Shown here piece after piece: positions 42,063-47,894 of a stretch of 47,894 nt of DNA (its first letter is position 1; the number at the start of each line of letters is the position of its first letter). The translations under genes and the position numbers were made by a program. The notes under the pieces were generated by a model, which did no database searches, was not told where the DNA came from, and saw only the letters and a list, made by a program, of their open reading frames with translations. The stretch spans positions 1 to 47,894 of the forward strand of contig CANLIC010000033.1 in NCBI GenBank assembly GCA_947491025.1, in the 5' to 3' direction. Source of the DNA: Myxococcales bacterium (GTDB lineage: Bacteria; Myxococcota_A; UBA9042).

Positions 42063-43760
42063 TCAGAGGCCGAAGATGCAGGTGGTCTGCTGCTTTTGGC
42101 AGAACTTGCTGTGGCAGGCGTCCGAGCAGCCATTGGGTCCGCCGCAGTCAGAGCAGTTGGCGAAGATGCAGTCCCAGAGCGCGTCGAGCTGCTGCTGCGC
42201 CTTCGGGCTGCCCTGCCCAAAGCACTGGAAACCGCAGATCTCATCGCCTTCAGGGCAGGCTTCGCTGCACTGGATCATCCCGAGGCAACTCGCGTTGCCG
42301 CTGCCATAGCAGGCATTGAGCTGGTCGAAGCAACTGTCGGACTGGGGCTGGACGCCGCAAGCGAAAAAGTCGGCGAGCTGCTTCTGCGCCTTGGCGGTGG
42401 CGGGCGCGAAGCACTTGTTGGCGATCGAGATGATCTTCTCATCGTACTGCTTCAGGCACTTGAAGGTGTCTGGACACCCCTTGGTGCCGGTCTCGCCCTG
42501 GGTAATGCACGCGAAGAGCGGGAACGCGCAGTGCTTGCCCATGCACGCTTCGATGCAGGCGAACGTGTCCCCGCCCTTCTTGGCGCAGACGGGCACGCAG
42601 TTGGTGTTGGCGCACTCTCGCAGCGGCTGGAAGAGGAACTGGGTGTGCAGGGACGCGTCCTGTGCGGCGCTGTTGACGCAAGCCGTGCTGAGGTCCTTGC
42701 CGGTGCAAGTCTCAACGAACACGTACGAGTAGGCATTGAAGCAGCTCGAGATGGTGCCACCGTAGACGTCGACGTCGCTGGGCCAGGTGGCGTCGGGATA
42801 GCCGCCCCAATCCGGTGTCCAAGGCGCGTCAGGCAGCGTCGGTCCGGCGCCGTCGCTGGCGGTATCGATGGGACCGCTGTCCGTGACGTCGCTCCCTGCA
42901 TCGAGCGGCCCACTGTCGACCACGGTGTCGGCGAGTGTGTCGTTGAGCGTGTCGACGGCGCCGGCGTCGGAAACTCCGGTGTCGGCGCCGCTATCGACGA
43001 CGTCGACGTCGACCACGCCGCCGTCGGTGACGACACCATCGACCACGCCGCCGTCCACCGTCCCGCCGTCGGCAACACCGCCGTCCACCGTCCCGCCGTC
43101 CATCACGCCGCCGTCGGCAACACCGCCGTCCACCGTCCCGCCGTCGACCGTCCCGCCGTCCACCGTCCCGCCGTCGACCGTCCCGCCGTCCACCGTCCCG
43201 CCGTCGACCGTCCCGACGTCGACCGCCCCGCCGTCCACCGCCCCGCCGTCCACCGTCCCGCCGTCGACCGTCCCGCCATCGTCGACACCGCCGTCGAGGG
43301 TGCCGCCATCGGCAACTCCGCCGTCCACGGCGCCGCCATCGGCAACTCCGCCGTCCACGGCGCCGCCATCGACCGTGCCGCCTGCGTCGTTGGGGTCAGC
43401 GTCGGGCTGGGCAGCGCCCCCGTCACCGGCGGCTTGAACGTCCGATGCCAACACGCCGTCTGGGGAACCGCTGCCCCCTCCGCCGACGTCGGCAGCCACG
43501 ATCGGCACGTCGAAGTCGCCGCCAGGCCCACCGGGGGCGCCATCGGGCGCGACGCCGTCGAGGCTGCCGCCGTCGAGAGCGCCGCCATCGATCGCGGTCA
43601 CGCTGGTGCTGGCGCCGCTGCCGCCGGGACCTGGGACCTCGCCGGGCGTCAACTGCGGCGAATAGGACTCACCCTCGCCCCACTCCGTGCAGGCTGCGAC
43701 CGCGATGAGCAACCAAGACAGCAAAGCCGCCCGCTGCGTGATGCCTCGCCCTGCCGTCAT
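42063..43760 (-). CDS. Lipoprotein with pentapeptide array and cysteine-rich domain
   Basis: The product has 565 residues. The signal peptide ends [10 protein letters not shown] (Cys24). Residues 50-130 are Gly/Asp-rich. Residues 131-250 are 24 exact five-residue units of the form [10 protein letters not shown], then an Asp/Ser/Val-rich tail follows to about residue 320. The C-terminal 210 residues hold 28 cysteines in a mostly helical pattern, with repeated modules such as [22 protein letters not shown] and [10 protein letters not shown]. This is a disulfide-rich extracellular domain on a flexible acidic spacer, anchored in the outer membrane. Function unknown. GAGGG six bases before the ATG supports the start. 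It converges on the radical SAM gene, only 19 bases away. Confidence 0.82.
   Translation of the reverse strand: MTAGRGITQRAALLSWLLIAVAACTEWGEGESYSPQLTPGEVPGPGGSGASTSVTAIDGGALDGGSLDGVAPDGAPGGPGGDFDVPIVAADVGGGGSGSPDGVLASDVQAAGDGGAAQPDADPNDAGGTVDGGAVDGGVADGGAVDGGVADGGTLDGGVDDGGTVDGGTVDGGAVDGGAVDVGTVDGGTVDGGTVDGGTVDGGTVDGGTVDGGVADGGVMDGGTVDGGVADGGTVDGGVVDGVVTDGGVVDVDVVDSGADTGVSDAGAVDTLNDTLADTVVDSGPLDAGSDVTDSGPIDTASDGAGPTLPDAPWTPDWGGYPDATWPSDVDVYGGTISSCFNAYSYVFVETCTGKDLSTACVNSAAQDASLHTQFLFQPLRECANTNCVPVCAKKGGDTFACIEACMGKHCAFPLFACITQGETGTKGCPDTFKCLKQYDEKIISIANKCFAPATAKAQKQLADFFACGVQPQSDSCFDQLNACYGSGNASCLGMIQCSEACPEGDEICGFQCFGQGSPKAQQQLDALWDCIFANCSDCGGPNGCSDACHSKFCQKQQTTCIFGL
43011..43370 (-). repeat. 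24 tandem 15-base in-frame repeats
   Basis: Each 15-base unit encodes Asp-Gly-Gly/Val-x-x. Between about 43136 and 43215 the units alternate in one base (read on the plus strand, GTCGACC versus GTCCACC), giving a 30-base higher-order period. That pattern points to recent expansion by unequal crossing-over or slippage. Length changes would stay in frame. Confidence 0.85.
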
Positions 43761-43807
43761 GCACAGCCCTCGCGACCCGGCCTCTGCGACCAGCCGCAGA
43801 ATGCACG

Positions 43808-43848
43808 AAGGGCCGGCGCGACGGAAGACTTGGGTCGTGCCGGCCCTT
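43808..43848 (-). terminator. Terminator-like hairpin after the hibernation factor gene
   Basis: The arms 43808-43822 and 43834-43848 pair at 14 of 15 positions (AAGGGCCGGC and GCCGGCCCTT at the ends) around an 11-base loop. The hairpin lies 33 bases after the stop of the gene at 43881 and before the next start at 43760. It has a short A/T edge only, not a long T run, but the stem is strong. Confidence 0.6.
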
Positions 43849-43880
43849 CGCCGGTCTTCTCATCCTCGATCAGGGTCTGC

Positions 43881-44234
43881 TCAGGCGATGCCCGCCTTGT
43901 GTTGCGTGCCGCTGGCCCGGCGACCACGCTCTTTGCCACTGGCTTTGTCCATCCGCGTCTCGACCTGACGGGTCAGTTTCTGCAGCGCGGCGTCCACCGC
44001 GGCGAGGAGCTCGCTCTCTCGGGCGTGGCTTACGACGTCGGGGCTGCCATGCAGGGTGATCGTCGCCTCAAAGCCGACGGGCAGCTCTGCAAGCACGGCA
44101 CGTGCCACCAGCGGCTTGCCGCCGAGGCGTGCCTCGATCTTCTCCAGCTTCTTGCGCAGGTGCTTCTCGACGAGCCCGTCTACGGGCATGTCGGCGGTCT
44201 CTGGTCCGGGTTTGGTCATCAGCGTCAGGTCCAT
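43881..44234 (-). CDS. Short ribosome hibernation factor (HPF/RaiA family)
   Basis: The product has 117 residues from ATG 44234, chosen because GGGAGG lies six bases upstream. The ATG at 44240 sits right against it. It matches the ribosome-associated HPF/RaiA/sigma-54-modulation domain: VEKHLRKKLEKIEARL, EATITLHGSPDVVSHARE and LLAAVDAALQKLTRQVETRMDK. The tail is basic (KASGKERGRRASG). The family binds the 30S subunit near the decoding site in slow growth and blocks translation. It lacks the C-terminal dimerisation domain of long HPF, so it is the short type. The -10/-35 signals are not clear. It is followed by a strong hairpin at 43808-43848. Confidence 0.85.
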   Translation of the reverse strand: MDLTLMTKPGPETADMPVDGLVEKHLRKKLEKIEARLGGKPLVARAVLAELPVGFEATITLHGSPDVVSHARESELLAAVDAALQKLTRQVETRMDKASGKERGRRASGTQHKAGIA

Positions 44235-44340
44235 GGACATCCTCCCAGCTGAGCGTCACGACAGGGTGACTTGGGCATGTTAGCCCAGCGTCCCCCCTTC
44301 GTCACCTGTTCTCTACTGGGATTTGGAAGCCCTTGGAATG

Positions 44341-45357
44341 TCAGGACACGGTCCAATTCTTGCGCCCGACCAGCAGCTTGTGGAGATCGCCTGGCGTGGC
44401 ACGGGCCGTGGCCACTTGCGCATTGACAGCGGCGTCGTAGCAAGGCCGCTGCACCGCCCGCAGCACGCCAACCGGCACCGGCAGCGCGGGAGCCCACATG
44501 CGCGCCAGGATGAAGGCGCGGGTCGGGTCGGGGTCGTGAGCGTCGTGGACCCAGCAATCCGCCTCTGACAGGCCGCCTTCGCCAAGCGTCACGACTTCGG
44601 GCCGCAACCCGCGCAGGACGATGCCCTTGTCGCGGGCCCGGCCGAAGACCATCGGTTGGCCGTGGCGCAAGTGCAGCAGCGCGTCGGCGCGCGACTCTTT
44701 GGCCGAGAGCGTGTCCCAGGCGCCATCGTTGAAGATGTTGCAGTTCTGCAAGATCTCGACGTACGCCGAACCCTGGTGGGCGGCCGTCGCGGCCAGCACC
44801 TCGCCGAGCACCGGTGCGTCGACATCGATGGCCCGCGCCAGAAAGGTCGCCTCCGCGCCGAGGCCAACCACCAGCGGCGAGAAGGGGTGGTCGACCGAGC
44901 CCAGCGGCGTGCTCTTGGTCTTCTTGCCGAATTCAGACGTCGGGGAGTACTGACCCTTGGTCAGGCCGTAAATCCGGTTGTTGAACAGCAAGATCTTGAT
45001 GTCGACGTTGCGCCGCAGCACATGGATCAGGTGGTTGCCGCCGATGGAGAGGGCGTCACCGTCGCCGGTCACCAGCCAGACCTGCAGGTCAGGCCGGCCG
45101 ATTTTCAGGCCGGTAGCGACCGCCGGCGCGCGGCCGTGGATCGTGTGGAAGCCGTAGGTCGACATGTAGTACGGGAAGCGGGACGAGCAGCCGATGCCGC
45201 TAACGAACGCGATGGACTCCGGGGCAATGCCCTGGATCGCGAGCGCTTTGTGCACAGCGGACAAGATGGCGTAGTCGCCACAGCCCGGGCACCAGCGGAC
45301 GTCTTGGTCGCTGGCGAAATCCTTGGCCTTGAAGGTGCGGGGCGTTGCCTGGTCCAT
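44341..45357 (-). CDS. korB: 2-oxoacid:ferredoxin oxidoreductase, beta subunit
   Basis: The product has 338 residues. It opens with WCPGCGDYAIL (cluster cysteines Cys23 and Cys26) and GIGCSSRFPYY. The thiamine-diphosphate site follows as GDGDALSIGGNHLIHVLRRN to LLFNNRIYGLTKGQYSPTS. The sequence fits the beta subunit of 2-oxoglutarate-type (KorB/OorB) enzymes more than pyruvate-type ones, because it stands with a gamma-alpha fused partner. The complex oxidises a 2-oxoacid and CoA to acyl-CoA, CO2 and reduced ferredoxin in the cytoplasm, or runs in reverse. AGAGAGG five bases before the ATG supports the start. It lies 28 bases behind korA. Confidence 0.9.
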   Translation of the reverse strand: MDQATPRTFKAKDFASDQDVRWCPGCGDYAILSAVHKALAIQGIAPESIAFVSGIGCSSRFPYYMSTYGFHTIHGRAPAVATGLKIGRPDLQVWLVTGDGDALSIGGNHLIHVLRRNVDIKILLFNNRIYGLTKGQYSPTSEFGKKTKSTPLGSVDHPFSPLVVGLGAEATFLARAIDVDAPVLGEVLAATAAHQGSAYVEILQNCNIFNDGAWDTLSAKESRADALLHLRHGQPMVFGRARDKGIVLRGLRPEVVTLGEGGLSEADCWVHDAHDPDPTRAFILARMWAPALPVPVGVLRAVQRPCYDAAVNAQVATARATPGDLHKLLVGRKNWTVS

Positions 45358-45385
45358 CGGTGCCTCTCTTCAGCGATGCGAAAGG

Positions 45386-47260
<1,875 letters not shown>

Positions 47261-47352
47261 CGCCCGACCTCCTGCGCCCGCGCGCTGGTTCGCCGACGGT
47301 GGGCGGAGTCAGGTGTCGGCGACCGCGCCGGCACCCGTGCTCCGCCGAATGT

Positions 47353-47601
47353 CTAGGCGGGCTTGCGGGACGCGTCGCGCGCACGCGCCTTGCGCTTGCG
47401 GGACACCTTGATCTGGCCCTCGGCGGCGTCGCTGGCGTCGTCGTCGCCGTCATCCGCTTCACGACGGGCGGCGTGGCCGCCTCCGATCGTCGGATCGATC
47501 GATGGCGCCATGCGCCCGCGCAGCACGAACGGCACGGTCGCCACGAAGATCCCGATGATCGCGAAGAAGAGCATCAACTCGCGTACGAAAGTGTCGTCCA
47601 T
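47353..47601 (-). CDS. Small single-span membrane protein
   Basis: The product has 82 residues from ATG 47601, with GGAG six bases upstream. A hydrophobic helix (residues 9-26, LMLFFAIIGIFVATVPFV) follows a short DDTF lead, with the Arg-rich RGRM next. The rest is polar: an acidic stretch (EADDGDDDASDAAEG), then a basic tail (KVSRKRKARARDASRK). The N-terminus probably faces outside or the membrane edge and the charged tail the cytoplasm. It is the first gene of the unit with korA and korB, and it might tether that enzyme to the membrane (inference). I do not recognise the family. The frame continues to 47808, but the extension has no coding character. Confidence 0.7.
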   Translation of the reverse strand: MDDTFVRELMLFFAIIGIFVATVPFVLRGRMAPSIDPTIGGGHAARREADDGDDDASDAAEGQIKVSRKRKARARDASRKPA

Positions 47602-47686
47602 GATCTTCTCCGCGGCCGCGGCCCGATTGAATCGGCAAGGCGACCCGCTGACGGCGCCCGGGCCCTGTGGACCAAGCGCGGCGCGA

Positions 47687-47703
47687 CCGGCCCTGACGGC
47701 CGG
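47687..47703 (-). promoter_or_regulatory. Hairpin near the presumed transcript start of the kor unit
   Basis: CCGGCC-CTGAC-GGCCGG is a perfect 6-bp stem just downstream of the -10-like box at 47711-47716 on the minus strand. It would form at or very near the 5' end of the transcript and may protect it or bind a regulator. Confidence 0.3.
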
Positions 47704-47710
47704 GGCGGGA

Positions 47711-47738
47711 AGTGTACGCTCGTGGCCAACTTCTGCAA
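47711..47738 (-). promoter_or_regulatory. Candidate promoter of the kor unit
   Basis: On the minus strand TTGCAG (47738-47733), 16 bases, TACACT (47716-47711). It lies about 110 bases before the small membrane protein start and matches the pair at 12500-12527. Confidence 0.4.
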
Positions 47739-47801
47739 GAGGTGCGGGTGAATTCCGCGCGGCGATGCCTTCCAACAGGGTCAGAAAGAGGGTCCCCCGC
47801 G

Positions 47802-47830
47802 TTGACAAGATCGGCTCTCTGACGCACAGT
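47802..47830 (+). promoter_or_regulatory. Candidate promoter for the gene leaving the right edge
   Basis: A perfect TTGACA (47802-47807) is followed after 17 bases by CACAGT (47825-47830), 37 bases before the ATG. The -10 is poor, so the call rests on the -35 and position. Confidence 0.35.
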
Positions 47831-47867
47831 CGCGGCCCAGCGGGACACCACTCGCAGCGGAGGTCCG

Positions 47868-47894
47868 ATGCGTTTGCAGGGCGGCGGATGGCGA
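47868..47894 (+). CDS. First nine codons of a rightward gene (partial)
   Basis: ATG 47868 has GGAGG four bases upstream and a TTGACA-type -35 before it, and the frame runs open off the right edge. Only MRLQGGGWR can be read, so no function can be given. Confidence 0.5.

Noticed and set aside
43011..43370. CRISPR-like look of short regular repeats
   Set aside because: Units are 15 bases, contiguous, without spacers, and encode in-frame pentapeptides in a secreted protein. No cas gene is in the window.
42096..44252. A 718-codon plus-strand open frame
   Set aside because: It covers two well-supported minus-strand genes (Cys-rich lipoprotein and hibernation factor) and part of a strong terminator hairpin. 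Its repeats are the complement of the pentapeptide array.

Overview
The window is 47.9 kb of very GC-rich bacterial chromosome with dense, mostly single-gene or two-gene transcription units and no sign of a plasmid, prophage or insertion sequence. I infer a member of the Myxococcota (former deltaproteobacteria). The reasons are a MYXO-CTERM-like C-terminal tail on the gene at 24126-25544, many cysteine- and Asp/Gly-rich lipoproteins, long arrays of Dictyostelium-type CTDC repeats, a membrane-anchored Ser/Thr kinase, and leucine dehydrogenase next to a branched-chain-type E1 dehydrogenase. The species cannot be read from the window.

Left part (1-13.4 kb): a partial protein with an HEPN-like motif and a multi-pass membrane protein run leftward. 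A small VOC-family protein faces them. A tight two-gene unit follows (TPR/coiled-coil membrane protein, then a 1698-residue lipoprotein made of more than 50 CTDC-type repeats). Next come a DUF1244-VOC fusion, a B12-binding radical SAM protein and a tandem-duplicated SpeD-like (AdoMet decarboxylase family) protein.

Middle part (13.4-29.7 kb): a PlsC-type acyltransferase and a WXXGXW-type lipoprotein converge on a 167-bp, almost fully self-complementary intergenic element, which is the most unusual object in the window. After it come an HI0933-type flavoprotein, an OmpA-domain remnant lying in frame behind a CotH lipoprotein, TtcA (tRNA thiolation), a transmembrane Ser/Thr kinase, MiaE (tRNA hydroxylation) behind a MYXO-CTERM-tailed zinc phospholipase-like protein, leucine dehydrogenase, and a fused alpha-beta 2-oxoacid dehydrogenase E1. 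The last two could together degrade leucine, isoleucine and valine toward branched acyl-CoA primers.

Right part (29.7-47.9 kb): a small secreted protein, an Lhr-type helicase, acyl-CoA thioesterase II, a lipoprotein, a phospholipase D/cardiolipin synthase-type enzyme and a GH19 endolysin-like protein. These are followed by a lipoprotein, a cysteine desulfurase translationally coupled to a COG1313-type radical SAM protein, a lipoprotein with 24 tandem D-G-G-type pentapeptides, a short ribosome hibernation factor, and a 2-oxoacid:ferredoxin oxidoreductase operon (small membrane protein, KorA, KorB). The first nine codons of a rightward gene end the window.

Many starts are GTG or TTG. I chose starts by Shine-Dalgarno sequence, signal peptide or conserved N-terminus, and several genes are shorter than their longest open frame. 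All promoter, operator and hairpin calls come from reading by eye and are tentative.
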